Assembly (NCBI GenBank): GCA_009693995.1
Contig: SHWA01000014.1
Span: 1-32,076, forward strand
DNA: 32,076 nt
Origin: Alphaproteobacteria bacterium
GTDB taxonomy: Bacteria; Pseudomonadota; Alphaproteobacteria; SHWA01
Direction of reading: 5' to 3'
Part shown: piece after piece, positions 1 to 8,871 of the stretch
How the letters are laid out: each line of letters begins with the position of its first letter
Numbering within the stretch: the first letter of the stretch is position 1
Program-made: the position numbers and the translations under genes
Notes under the pieces: model-generated
The model's input: only the letters and a program-made list of their open reading frames with translations
Databases searched by the model: none
Told to the model about the DNA's origin: nothing

Positions 1-735
<735 letters not shown>

Positions 736-749
736 GAGTCAGGGTCCTC

Positions 750-1310
750 TCAGTTCACTGCCCCGAGCACGAGGCGAAGGCGAGCGAGCTTGTTGCGCAG
801 GGTGTCGTCTACCATGCGCGAGCCTAACTTCACCACCATCCCACCCCAAAGACCGGGATCGATACGAGTCTCGATAGTGACGGTCGTCCCCGCCTGCCGT
901 TCCAGCACCCGGCGCACCTGGTCCACTTGTGCGGCCGAGAGCGGCCGCGCCGAAATCACCTCGGCCGACACTTCGCGCCGATGGTGCGCCGCCAATTTGA
1001 GGTAGGCGGCAACCATGTCGGTCAGCGCGAATAAGCGCCGGTTGTTCGCCAGCACGCCGACGAACCGGCGGGTTAGGTCGTGCACCCCCGCCCGCGCCAG
1101 CACGGCCGCGATCGCCTGCCCCTGCTCCTGGCGCGAGATCAGCGGGCTGCGCACCAACCGGCGCAGGTCAGCGCTTTCGACCAGCAACGCGCGCAGGCCG
1201 CGCAGATCGGCCTCGACCTGCTCGAGCGCGCCTTGGCCGAGGGCGAGGGCAAAGAGCGCACTGGCATACCGGCCGGCGAGGCCCGTTGCACCCGTGGTCT
1301 CAGCGGTCAT
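750..1310 (-). CDS. atpH: F1F0 ATP synthase subunit delta
   Basis: Delta subunit (OSCP-type) joining the F1 head to the peripheral stalk. It has 186 residues, normal for the family. The N-terminal helical domain carries the typical pattern ASALFALA near residues 17-24, and the C-terminal region has the conserved IDPGLWGGMVVKLGSRMVDDT segment, whose first part IDPGLWGGMVVKLG reads as the family signature, ending in LGAVN. The start ATG at 1310 has an AAAGG element about 8 bases upstream. It is the first gene of the atp operon here, with 167 bases separating it from priA on the same strand, so it may have its own promoter or be read through from priA. Confidence 0.96.
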   Translation of the reverse strand: MTAETTGATGLAGRYASALFALALGQGALEQVEADLRGLRALLVESADLRRLVRSPLISRQEQGQAIAAVLARAGVHDLTRRFVGVLANNRRLFALTDMVAAYLKLAAHHRREVSAEVISARPLSAAQVDQVRRVLERQAGTTVTIETRIDPGLWGGMVVKLGSRMVDDTLRNKLARLRLVLGAVN

Positions 1311-1477
1311 GAACGGGCCTTTGGTCCGCGCTGAATTGAGGCACTAAGAGGTTGAAATTACGTACAGAAATGGCACCCCGGCTGCTTTCCCGTGCGGCCA
1401 CCGCGAACGCAGGGGTTACCTACCACAGACGCCCCCGCGTGGCAACCCGACCCCCCGGCCAAATACCCGCCCTTACC

Positions 1478-3688
1478 CTAGAGAAAGCTGTAGGGATCGA
1501 TGTCCATCTGCAGCCGCACCCCACTCAGTGGCGGCGCCGCAGCCAGCCACTCGCGCAGCACCGATTGCAGGGCGACGCCGCGCTCCGCCTTCAACAGCAG
1601 GCGGTAGCGGTAGTCGCCGCGCAGCAGTGCGAGCGGCGCCGGTGCGGGGCCGAGCACCCGGATCCCGGGCGCCGTGGGCGCAGCCCGCGCCAGGGCCCGC
1701 GCCGAGCGCGCCACCACGGGTTCGCTCCTGCCCGAGAGGATCACGGCGGCCAGCCGGCCGAAGGGCGGCATGCCGTGGGCGCGGCGCTCCGCCGTCTCGC
1801 GCCGAACGAAGGCATCCCGTTCGCCGGCGACCAGGGCCTGCATCACCGGATGTTCGGGCATGTAGGTCTGGAGATAAACCGTGCCGAGGTGGCTCTCGCG
1901 CCCGGCGCGCCCCGCCACCTGCGCCAGCATCTGGTAGGTGCGCTCGGCCGCGCGCAAATCGCCGCCGCCCAGCCCAAGGTCGGCATCGACCACGCCGACC
2001 ACGGCAAGGTTCGGGAAGTGGTGGCCCTTGGCGATGATCTGGGTGCCGATCAGGAGGTCGATCTCGCCCCGGGTCATGGCCTCGATCATCGCCGCCGCTT
2101 CCTTGGGACCGGCCAGGGTATCGCTCGCCATCACCGCGATCCGGGCGTCGGGGAAGAGCGTGGCCGCCTCCTCCGCCAGGCGCTCGACTCCCGGCCCGCA
2201 AGCCACCAGGCGGCCCTCTGCGTGGCATTCCGGGCAGGCGTCGGGCAGGGCCCGGCTGAAGCCGCAATGATGGCATTGCAGGCGTCGGCTCAGGCGGTGC
2301 TCCACCAGCCACGCGCTGCAGTTCGGACATTGCAGGCGGTGGCCGCAAGCGCGGCAGAGGGTGAGCGGGGCATAGCCGCGGCGGTTGAGGAACAGCATCG
2401 CCTGGGTGCCGGCGGCACGCGCCCCGATCAGCGCATCCACCAGCGCCTGCGACAGCCAGCGGTCACCCGGCAGCCGCTCAAGCCGCATGTCGACGGCGAC
2501 AATCCGCGGCAACTGGGCACCGCCGTGCCGTTTGGGCAAGTGCAGCCGTTGGTAACGGCCGCTCTCGACGTTGGCGACGGTCTCGAGGGACGGCGTCGCG
2601 CTGACCAGCACCACCGGTCGCGCCGCGAAGCGCGCGCGCACCACCGCCATGTCGCGCGCGTTGTACATGACCCCGTCCTCCTGCTTGAAGGAGGCGTCGT
2701 GCTCCTCGTCCACGACGATCAGCCCGAGCCGGGGCAGCGGCAGGAACAGTGCCGAGCGCGCCCCGACCAGGAGGGCGGCTGCGCCGGACGCCGCCGCGCG
2801 CCAGGTCGCGCGCCGCCGGGCGGCACCGAGTTCCGAATGCCAGACCGCCGGCTGGACGCCGAAGCGCGCCTCGAACCGGCCGAGCCACTGGGCGGTGAGC
2901 GCGATCTCGGGTAGGAGGACGAGAACCTGCTGCCCGCGCAGAAGCGCCGCGGCGATCGCCTCGAAGTAGACCTCGGTCTTGCCGGCGCCGGTCACGCCGT
3001 CCAGCACGCTGACCGAGAAGGCGCCCGCGGCGACCCGCGCCGCGAGCGCGCCGGTCGCGGCCGCCTGCTCGGGCGATAGTGCCGGCCCTGGGCGGGAAGG
3101 GTCCGGCGCCGCGAACCCCGCCGGCGCCGGCAATGCCACCCGGCTGAGGGCGCCGGCGGCGGCCAATCCCTGCACCACGCCGATGCCGACCCCGGCAGCA
3201 GCCGCGAGCTCGGCCGCGCTCAGCACCGGTCCGCCCGCGACCGCCCGCAACACGCGCTCGCGCGCCGCAGTCAGGCGCAAGCCGGCGGTCTCGCCTGCGC
3301 CATATCCGAACGTCGGCCGCGGCGGGTGGAGCGCCTCGGGCACGCTCAGCACCATGCGCAGGATGCGCCCGCGCGGCACCAGGTAGTAGGCAGCGACCCA
3401 GTCGACGAACGCGCGGATCGCCCCATCGAGCGGCACGACGTCCAGCACTTCGGCCACGTCCTTCAGCCGATCGTCGGCGACCTCGATATCGTCTGCGCCC
3501 TCGGCCACGTCCCATGCGACGCCGACGCGCTCGCCGCTGCCGAAGGGAACCCGCACCACGTGGCCGGGCACGATCTCGCCGCCCGACGGCACGCGATAGT
3601 CGAACGGCGTATCGAGCGGAAGCGGCAGCAGAACGCGCGCGCGCCGCGCTTTGGGGCGGGCGCTTGAACTGGCGTGGGTGCATGGCAT
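1478..3688 (-). CDS. priA: Primosomal protein N' (replication restart helicase)
   Basis: 3'-to-5' DNA helicase that recognises stalled forks and reloads the replisome. At 736 residues it has the normal family length. An N-terminal DNA-binding domain begins with [15 protein letters not shown]. The Walker A motif GVTGAGKT is at residues 231-238 and the DEAH-box variant DEEH at 327-330. A two-zinc binding region follows, with four CxxC pairs: CRAC, CPNC, CHHC and CPEC. The C-terminal helicase lobe contains [13 protein letters not shown] and QVAGRAGR. The ATG at 3688 is the first in frame; its ribosome binding site is weak. It is divergent from fsa, with 89 bases between their starts. The strand is shared with atpHA downstream. 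Confidence 0.97.
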   Translation of the reverse strand: MPCTHASSSARPKARRARVLLPLPLDTPFDYRVPSGGEIVPGHVVRVPFGSGERVGVAWDVAEGADDIEVADDRLKDVAEVLDVVPLDGAIRAFVDWVAAYYLVPRGRILRMVLSVPEALHPPRPTFGYGAGETAGLRLTAARERVLRAVAGGPVLSAAELAAAAGVGIGVVQGLAAAGALSRVALPAPAGFAAPDPSRPGPALSPEQAAATGALAARVAAGAFSVSVLDGVTGAGKTEVYFEAIAAALLRGQQVLVLLPEIALTAQWLGRFEARFGVQPAVWHSELGAARRRATWRAAASGAAALLVGARSALFLPLPRLGLIVVDEEHDASFKQEDGVMYNARDMAVVRARFAARPVVLVSATPSLETVANVESGRYQRLHLPKRHGGAQLPRIVAVDMRLERLPGDRWLSQALVDALIGARAAGTQAMLFLNRRGYAPLTLCRACGHRLQCPNCSAWLVEHRLSRRLQCHHCGFSRALPDACPECHAEGRLVACGPGVERLAEEAATLFPDARIAVMASDTLAGPKEAAAMIEAMTRGEIDLLIGTQIIAKGHHFPNLAVVGVVDADLGLGGGDLRAAERTYQMLAQVAGRAGRESHLGTVYLQTYMPEHPVMQALVAGERDAFVRRETAERRAHGMPPFGRLAAVILSGRSEPVVARSARALARAAPTAPGIRVLGPAPAPLALLRGDYRYRLLLKAERGVALQSVLREWLAAAPPLSGVRLQMDIDPYSFL

Positions 3689-3777
3689 CCGCTACACTGT
3701 CGCCGCCTTCACGAGCGCTGGCAAGAAAGTGGCGCTGGATGGGGCGGCAACGCAGCCAGGACGATTGGCGTGATCGC

Positions 3778-4434
3778 ATGAAGTTCTTCGCCGACACCGC
3801 CGATGTGAAGGAGATCCGCGAGCTGGCATCCGCCGGCTTGATCGATGGCGTGACCACCAACCCGACGCTCATCATGCGCAGCGGCCGCGGCTTCATCGAG
3901 TCCATCGCCGAGATCTGCAAGATCGTGGACGGCCCGGTGAGCGCCGAGGTCACCGCGCTCGCCGCCGACGAGATGATCGAGCAGGGGCGGCGGCTGCTGC
4001 AAATCGCCAAAAACGTGGCGGTCAAGGTGCCCCTCACCCTCGACGGGCTCAAGGCCTGCCGGGCGCTCAGCCAGGGCGGCGCGATGGTGAACGTGACGCT
4101 CTGCTTCTCGCCGGCGCAGGCCCTCCTTGCCGCCAAGGCCGGGGCGCGCTTCATCTCCCCCTTCGTCGGCCGGCTGGACGATGTGAGCCAGGTCGGCATG
4201 GACCTGATCCGCAGCATCAGAACCATCTACGACAACTATTCCGCCATCACGACCGAGATCCTGGTCGCCTCGGTGCGTCATCCGCTGCACGTGGTGGAAG
4301 CGGCTGAGATCGGCGCCGACGTCTGCACCTGTCCACCGGACATCCTGCGCAAGCTTCTCCAGCACCCGTTGACCGACATCGGACTCGAGGCGTTCCTCGC
4401 CGACTGGAAGAAGTCCGGACAGAAGATCGTCTAG
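3778..4434 (+). CDS. fsa: Transaldolase / fructose-6-phosphate aldolase-like protein
   Basis: Short class I aldolase of the FSA/TalC family, acting on sugar phosphates in the pentose phosphate pathway or as a fructose-6-phosphate aldolase. The 218 residues match the short family of about 220, not full-length transaldolase. The N-terminus [15 protein letters not shown] and the motif GVTTNPTL (residues 24-31) are diagnostic. The Schiff-base lysine is Lys83 in NVAVKVPLT. The SPFVGRLDD segment matches the phosphate-binding part of the barrel. The chosen ATG gives the canonical N-terminus although the ribosome binding site is weak. It is followed after 4 bases by the DUF484 gene. Whether the enzyme is a transaldolase or an aldolase cannot be settled by eye. 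Confidence 0.93.
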   Translation: MKFFADTADVKEIRELASAGLIDGVTTNPTLIMRSGRGFIESIAEICKIVDGPVSAEVTALAADEMIEQGRRLLQIAKNVAVKVPLTLDGLKACRALSQGGAMVNVTLCFSPAQALLAAKAGARFISPFVGRLDDVSQVGMDLIRSIRTIYDNYSAITTEILVASVRHPLHVVEAAEIGADVCTCPPDILRKLLQHPLTDIGLEAFLADWKKSGQKIV

Positions 4435-4438
4435 GGCC

Positions 4439-5158
4439 ATGGCCGCCACTCCCGACAATGCCAAGGCACGGATCGCGGCGGCGGCCACCGCCCGGCAGGT
4501 GAGCGACTTCCTGCGCGCCCATCCCGACTTCCTTCTGGCCCACCCCGACCTGCTGGCGACGCTGACCCCGCCCAGCCACCAGCGCGGCGACCGCGTGGTC
4601 GACATGCAGCGCTTCATGCTGGAGCGGTTGCGGGGCGAGATGACGCGCGTGAACGCCTATCACGCCAAGCTGATCGAGCACAGCCGCGACAATCTGGAGT
4701 CGCAGAGCCAAGTGCACGGCGCCGCCCTGGTCCTGCTCGAGTGCGAGAGCTTCGAGCAGATGATCGAGGCCCTCGGCGTCGACCTGGCGCAGCGCCTGAA
4801 CGTGGATGCGATCTCGCTCTGCGTCGAGGACGGCGGCGGCCGCGCCCCTGCCGGGCGCGGGCGCGGGGTCTGCACGCTGCCCCCCGGGCTGATCGACAAG
4901 CTGGTCGGCAAGCGCCGCAACATCCTGCTCCGGCCCGAGGGCAGTGGCGAGGACCTGGTGTTCGGTGCCGCGGCGGCGCTGGTGCGCTCGAGCGCCCTCT
5001 GCCGCCTGAAGGTGAGCGCGCACGCGCCACCGGCGATGCTCGCCCTCGGCTCGCGCCGTGCCGACAAGTTCAGTTCCGGCCAGCGCACCGAGCTCTTGGC
5101 GTTTCTGTCCCGGGTGGTCGAGATCTGCCTGCGGCGATGGCTGGGCCTGCCGGCCTGA
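4439..5158 (+). CDS. DUF484 family protein
   Basis: A 239-residue cytoplasmic protein of the DUF484 family, whose biochemical role is not established. The N-terminal signature is visible around residues 20-65: FLRAHPDFLLAHPDLL, then a VVDMQRFMLERLR segment of coiled-coil character. The C-terminal part resembles a GAF-like fold. It starts 4 bases after the fsa stop and its end overlaps the xerC start by 22 bases, so the three genes look co-transcribed and translationally linked. In many proteobacteria DUF484 genes lie immediately before xerC, which supports the assignment and suggests a link with chromosome dimer resolution; that link is inference. Confidence 0.9.
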   Translation: MAATPDNAKARIAAAATARQVSDFLRAHPDFLLAHPDLLATLTPPSHQRGDRVVDMQRFMLERLRGEMTRVNAYHAKLIEHSRDNLESQSQVHGAALVLLECESFEQMIEALGVDLAQRLNVDAISLCVEDGGGRAPAGRGRGVCTLPPGLIDKLVGKRRNILLRPEGSGEDLVFGAAAALVRSSALCRLKVSAHAPPAMLALGSRRADKFSSGQRTELLAFLSRVVEICLRRWLGLPA

Positions 5159-6093
5159 CGGTCGCCGATCCCCCCGCCGCCGTCGCCGCGTGGCGGGCGT
5201 GGCTCCGGGACGAGCGGCGCGCCGCGCGCCACACCCTCGCCGCCTACGACCGCGACCTCGGCAACTTCTTCGCCTTCCTGACCGAGCACCTGGGCGGGGC
5301 CGCCGACCTGGCGACGCTTGCCGCGCTGCCGGCGGCGGACTTCCGTGCCTGGCTGGCGCGCCGCGCGGCCGAGGGCCTGGCGCCCGCCTCGCGCGCCCGG
5401 GCGCTCGCCGTGCTGCGCTCCTTCTTCCGCTATCTCGCCCGGCAGGGCGTGCTGCACAACACGGCGATCGGCACGCTTGCCACGCCCAAGGCGCCGCGCC
5501 CGGCGCCGCGCCCGCTGACACCCGCCCAGGCGAGCGGCCTGCTCGAACAGGCGGGCGCCGCCGACGGAGCGGAGTGGGTGGCAGGCCGCGACCGGGCACT
5601 CCTCACGCTGCTCTACGGCGCGGGCCTGCGCATCGCCGAGGCGCTGGCGCTCAGGCGAGGCGAGGTGTTCGCCGCCGACGGCCGCGCCGTCGCCGAGCTG
5701 CGCATTTCCGGCAAGGGCGGCAAGGTCCGCATGGTGCCGCTGTTGCCGATGGTGGCGGAGGCGATTGGTGCCTATCTCGCCCTGGTCCCCCACGCCATCG
5801 GCCGGCGCGATGCGCTGTTCGTCGGCATCCGCGGCGGTGCCCTCGGCCCGCGCGCGGTTCAACTGCGCATGCAGTCACTGCGCGCCGAGCTCGGCCTGCC
5901 CGAGCAGGCGACGCCGCACAGCCTCAGGCACAGCTTCGCCACCCATCTTTTGAGCGCGGGCGGTGATCTGAGAACGATCCAGGAGCTGCTCGGGCACGCC
6001 AGTCTCTCGACCACCCAGCGCTACACGGAAGTCGACGTTGACGCCCTGCTCGCGACCTACGCCGCAGCCCACCCGCGCGCCCGGACGCCCTAG
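5137..6093 (+). CDS. xerC: Tyrosine recombinase XerC
   Basis: Site-specific recombinase acting with XerD at dif to resolve chromosome dimers. From the ATG at 5137 it has 318 residues, slightly above the usual 300. The N-terminal SAM-like core-binding domain covers about residues 10-100. The catalytic residues are present: Arg165 in GAGLRIAEAL, a Lys in the SGKGGKVR hairpin, His261 and Arg264 in HSLRHSF, His287 in LLGHAS and the nucleophile Tyr296 in TTQRYTEV. The start lies inside the end of the DUF484 gene. It converges with lpd, with only 5 bases between the two stops and no obvious terminator hairpin between them. Confidence 0.95.
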   Translation: MAGPAGLTVADPPAAVAAWRAWLRDERRAARHTLAAYDRDLGNFFAFLTEHLGGAADLATLAALPAADFRAWLARRAAEGLAPASRARALAVLRSFFRYLARQGVLHNTAIGTLATPKAPRPAPRPLTPAQASGLLEQAGAADGAEWVAGRDRALLTLLYGAGLRIAEALALRRGEVFAADGRAVAELRISGKGGKVRMVPLLPMVAEAIGAYLALVPHAIGRRDALFVGIRGGALGPRAVQLRMQSLRAELGLPEQATPHSLRHSFATHLLSAGGDLRTIQELLGHASLSTTQRYTEVDVDALLATYAAAHPRARTP

Positions 6094-6098
6094 CCCCG

Positions 6099-7508
6099 TC
6101 AGATGTGGATCGCGCCCGGGCCGACCGCCAGGGCCGCCTCGCGCACCGCTTCGTTCAGGCTGGGATGGGCGTGGCTGGTGCGGGCGATGTCCTCCGCCGC
6201 GCCGCCGAACTCCATCACCAGCGCCGCTTCGGCGATCAGGGTTCCGGCATCGGGGCCGATGATGTGGACGCCGAGCACCCGGTTGCTCTCGGCGTGGGCG
6301 AGGACCTTGACGAATCCGTCGGTGTTGCCGGTCGCCTTGGCGCGGGCATTGGCAGCGAACGGGAAGCGCCCAACACGATAGGGCACGCCGTCGGCCTTCA
6401 ATTGCTCCTCGGTGCGCCCGACGCTTGCCACCTCCGGCGCGGTGTAGACCACCCCTGGCACCAGGTCGTAGTCGATGTGGCCGCTCTGTCCGGCGATCAC
6501 CTCGGCGACGATGACGCCCTCGTCGGAGGCCTTGTGCGCCAGCATCGGTCCGGCGATCACGTCGCCGATGGCGTAGATGCCCGGCACCGAGGTCTCGAAC
6601 CGTCCGTTCACGGTGACGCGGCCGCGGTTGTCGCGGGTGATCCCCAGTTCTTCGAGGCCGAGGCCATCGGTGAACGGCCGCCGGCCGACGGCGACTAGGA
6701 CGGCATCGCACGTCAGCGCCTCGGCGGCGCCGCCGGCCGCCGCCTCCAGGGTCAGATCGACGCTGCCCTTGCGTGCCTTGGCCGCGGTGACCTTGGTGCC
6801 GAGGCGGAAGACGATGCCCTGGCGGACCAGGATCTTCTGAAACTCGCGCGCCACCTCGCCGTCCATGGTGGGCAGGATGCGGTCGAGGAACTCGACCACC
6901 GTCACCTTGGCACCGAGGCGCCGCCAGGCGGTGCCGAGCTCGAGCCCGATATAGCCGGCGCCGATCACCACCAGATGCGCCGGCACCGCGGCGAGCGCGA
7001 GTGCCCCCGTCGAGGTGACGATGCGCTGCTCGTCCACCTCGATCCCCGGCAGCGGCGTGCTTTCCGAGCCGGTCGCGATCACCACGCTGCCGCAGGCGAG
7101 CGGCGTGCCCTTGCCATCGGGGGCGGTGACCTCGACAGCTCCGGCGCCGGTGATGCGCGCGGACCCCTGGATGAAGGTGACCTTGTTCTTGCGCAACAGA
7201 AACGCGATGCCCTTGGTCAGCTCGCCCACCACCTTGTCCTTGCGCGCCATCATCTTGCGCAAGTCCAGCGCCACACCCTCGACCTTGATCCCGTGCTGCG
7301 CGAAATCGTGGCTCGCCTCCTCATAGAGTTCGGAGGAGTGGAGCAGCGCCTTGGACGGGATGCAGCCGACGTTCAGGCACGTCCCGCCCAGGGTGTCGCG
7401 CCGGTCGATGCAGGCGACCGAGAGACCGAGCTGCGCCGCCCGGATCGCGGCGACGTAGCCGCCGGGGCCAGCGCCGATGACGACGACGTCGAAACGAGTG
7501 GCGGTCAT
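6099..7508 (-). CDS. lpd: Dihydrolipoyl dehydrogenase (E3 component)
   Basis: FAD enzyme that reoxidises the lipoyl group of the 2-oxoglutarate dehydrogenase complex and passes electrons to NAD+. At 469 residues it has the normal length. The N-terminal FAD fingerprint is VVVIGAGPGGYVAA. The redox-active disulfide is Cys44/Cys49 in GGTCLNVGC. A second nucleotide-binding fingerprint, VVIGAGYIGLELG, lies near residue 180. The catalytic dyad is His448/Glu453 in HAHPSLNEA. The ATG at 7508 has GAGG 5 bases upstream. It is the last gene of the mdh-suc block, 31 bases after odhB, which ties it to this complex rather than to pyruvate dehydrogenase. Confidence 0.97.
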   Translation of the reverse strand: MTATRFDVVVIGAGPGGYVAAIRAAQLGLSVACIDRRDTLGGTCLNVGCIPSKALLHSSELYEEASHDFAQHGIKVEGVALDLRKMMARKDKVVGELTKGIAFLLRKNKVTFIQGSARITGAGAVEVTAPDGKGTPLACGSVVIATGSESTPLPGIEVDEQRIVTSTGALALAAVPAHLVVIGAGYIGLELGTAWRRLGAKVTVVEFLDRILPTMDGEVAREFQKILVRQGIVFRLGTKVTAAKARKGSVDLTLEAAAGGAAEALTCDAVLVAVGRRPFTDGLGLEELGITRDNRGRVTVNGRFETSVPGIYAIGDVIAGPMLAHKASDEGVIVAEVIAGQSGHIDYDLVPGVVYTAPEVASVGRTEEQLKADGVPYRVGRFPFAANARAKATGNTDGFVKVLAHAESNRVLGVHIIGPDAGTLIAEAALVMEFGGAAEDIARTSHAHPSLNEAVREAALAVGPGAIHI

Positions 7509-7539
7509 GGAAACCTCGGGCCTCGGTTCAAGGGCGGGA

Positions 7540-8787
7540 TCAGAGTTCTAGCAGGAGCCGCTTGGGATCCTCGAGGCACTCCTTCACGCGCACCAGGAAG
7601 GTGACAGCCTCGCGGCCGTCGATGACGCGGTGATCGTAGGAAAGCGCGATGTACATCATCGGCCGCACCTCGACCTTGTCGCCGACGGCGACCGGGCGCT
7701 TCTGCACCTTGTGCATACCGAGGATCGCCGACTGCGGCGGGTTGATGATCGGCGTCGACAGAAGCGAGCCGAACACGCCGCCGTTGGTGATGGTGAAGGT
7801 GCCGCCAGTCAAGTGGTCGAGGGAGAGCTTGTTGTCGCGCGCCTTCGCCGCCAGCTCGCCGATCGCCTTCTCGATGCCGGCCAGCGTCAGCCGGTCGGCA
7901 TCGCGCACCACCGGCACCAGCAGGCCCTGGGGCGCGCTGACCGCGACGCCGACATGGTAGTAGTTCTTGTAGACCAGGTCGTCGCCGTCGATCTCGGCAT
8001 TCACGGCCGGGATCTCGCGCAGCGCCAGGATGCTGGCCTTGACGAAGAACGACATGAAGCCGAGCCGCACGCCGTGCTTCTTCTCGAACGCGTCCTTGTA
8101 CGTATTGCGCGTCTCCAACAACGCGGTCATGTCGACCTCGTTGAAGGTGCTCAGCAGGGCGGCGGTGTTCTGCGCCTCCTTCAGGCGGCGGGCGATGGCG
8201 GTGCGCAGGCGCGTCATGCGCACACGCTCCTCGCGCGCGGCCTCGGGCCGCGGGCCGCTCGGCGCCCTCGGCGCCGGCTCGGGTGCCCGCGCCTGGGGGG
8301 CGGGCCGCGGCGCGGGCGCCGCTGCCGGCGCCTTGCCGGCGACTGCCGCCAGGACGTCGCCCTTCAACAGTCGGCCGTCCTTGCCGGTCGCCGCGATGGC
8401 GGCGGCATCGAGCCCTTTGTCGGCCACCAGCTTGCGCACCGCCGGCGAGAGCGGCGGCGTCTGGGGGGCGGCGGCCGCCGCGGCGGGCGGGTGGGCTGAA
8501 GTGGCGGCGGCTGGAGCCGGTGCCGCCTTGGGCTTGACGGTGATGCTGGCGCCTTCGCCGATGGTGCCGAGGAGGGCGCCGACCGCGACCGTCGCGCCCT
8601 GCGGCGCGGATACCTCGGTGAGCACGCCGCTCGCCTGGGCGGCGACTTCGAGGGTGACCTTCTCGGTCTCGAGTTCGACCAGTTCCTCGTTCATTTCCAC
8701 GCTGTCGCCGACCGACTTCAGCCAGCGGGCCACGGTTGCTTCGGTGACCGACTCGCCCAGCTCGGGCACTCGAATTTCGACGTTCAT
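7540..8787 (-). CDS. odhB: Dihydrolipoyllysine-residue succinyltransferase (E2 of 2-oxoglutarate dehydrogenase)
   Basis: Core E2 enzyme transferring the succinyl group from lipoamide to CoA. It has 415 residues. One lipoyl domain is present (residues 1-75, lipoylated Lys43 in [11 protein letters not shown]), then an Ala/Pro-rich linker and an E3/E1-binding domain around residues 110-147 with the pattern [16 protein letters not shown] second Ala/Pro linker leads into the catalytic domain, ending in [13 protein letters not shown] with His386 and Asp390 as catalytic residues. The N-terminus [14 protein letters not shown] is that of a succinyltransferase. The ATG has a GGAG element 7 bases upstream. 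The gene is also called sucB. Confidence 0.96.
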   Translation of the reverse strand: MNVEIRVPELGESVTEATVARWLKSVGDSVEMNEELVELETEKVTLEVAAQASGVLTEVSAPQGATVAVGALLGTIGEGASITVKPKAAPAPAAATSAHPPAAAAAAPQTPPLSPAVRKLVADKGLDAAAIAATGKDGRLLKGDVLAAVAGKAPAAAPAPRPAPQARAPEPAPRAPSGPRPEAAREERVRMTRLRTAIARRLKEAQNTAALLSTFNEVDMTALLETRNTYKDAFEKKHGVRLGFMSFFVKASILALREIPAVNAEIDGDDLVYKNYYHVGVAVSAPQGLLVPVVRDADRLTLAGIEKAIGELAAKARDNKLSLDHLTGGTFTITNGGVFGSLLSTPIINPPQSAILGMHKVQKRPVAVGDKVEVRPMMYIALSYDHRVIDGREAVTFLVRVKECLEDPKRLLLEL

Positions 8788-8818
8788 GGCTAGCTCCGTC
8801 CTCGGCTGGTCAGGGGAG

Positions 8819-8837
8819 CGCCCGCGCGGCGCGGGCG
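8819..8837 (-). promoter_or_regulatory. Perfect GC-rich hairpin in the sucA-odhB gap
   Basis: Within the 84-base gap between sucA and odhB the arms CGCCCGCG and CGCGGGCG are perfectly complementary, giving an 8-bp stem with a 3-base loop. There is no run of U after it on the minus strand, so it is not a standard terminator. A second GC-rich element with two GCCGGC copies lies just upstream in the transcript (about 8848-8863). Possible roles are an mRNA processing or stability element or partial attenuation that sets E1:E2 stoichiometry; this is inference. Confidence 0.4.
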
Positions 8838-8871
8838 TGGGGGGGAGCCGGCGCCCTTGCCGGCCGCCCGT

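Noticed and set aside
1352-2914. 520-codon open frame on the plus strand
   Set aside because: It is antisense to priA, which has full family motifs. The predicted product is Arg/Gly/Ala-rich and low in complexity, as expected from the shadow of a GC-rich gene.
2478-4226. 582-codon open frame spanning the priA-fsa divergent region
   Set aside because: It crosses two well-identified genes on both strands and encodes an Arg-rich sequence without motifs.
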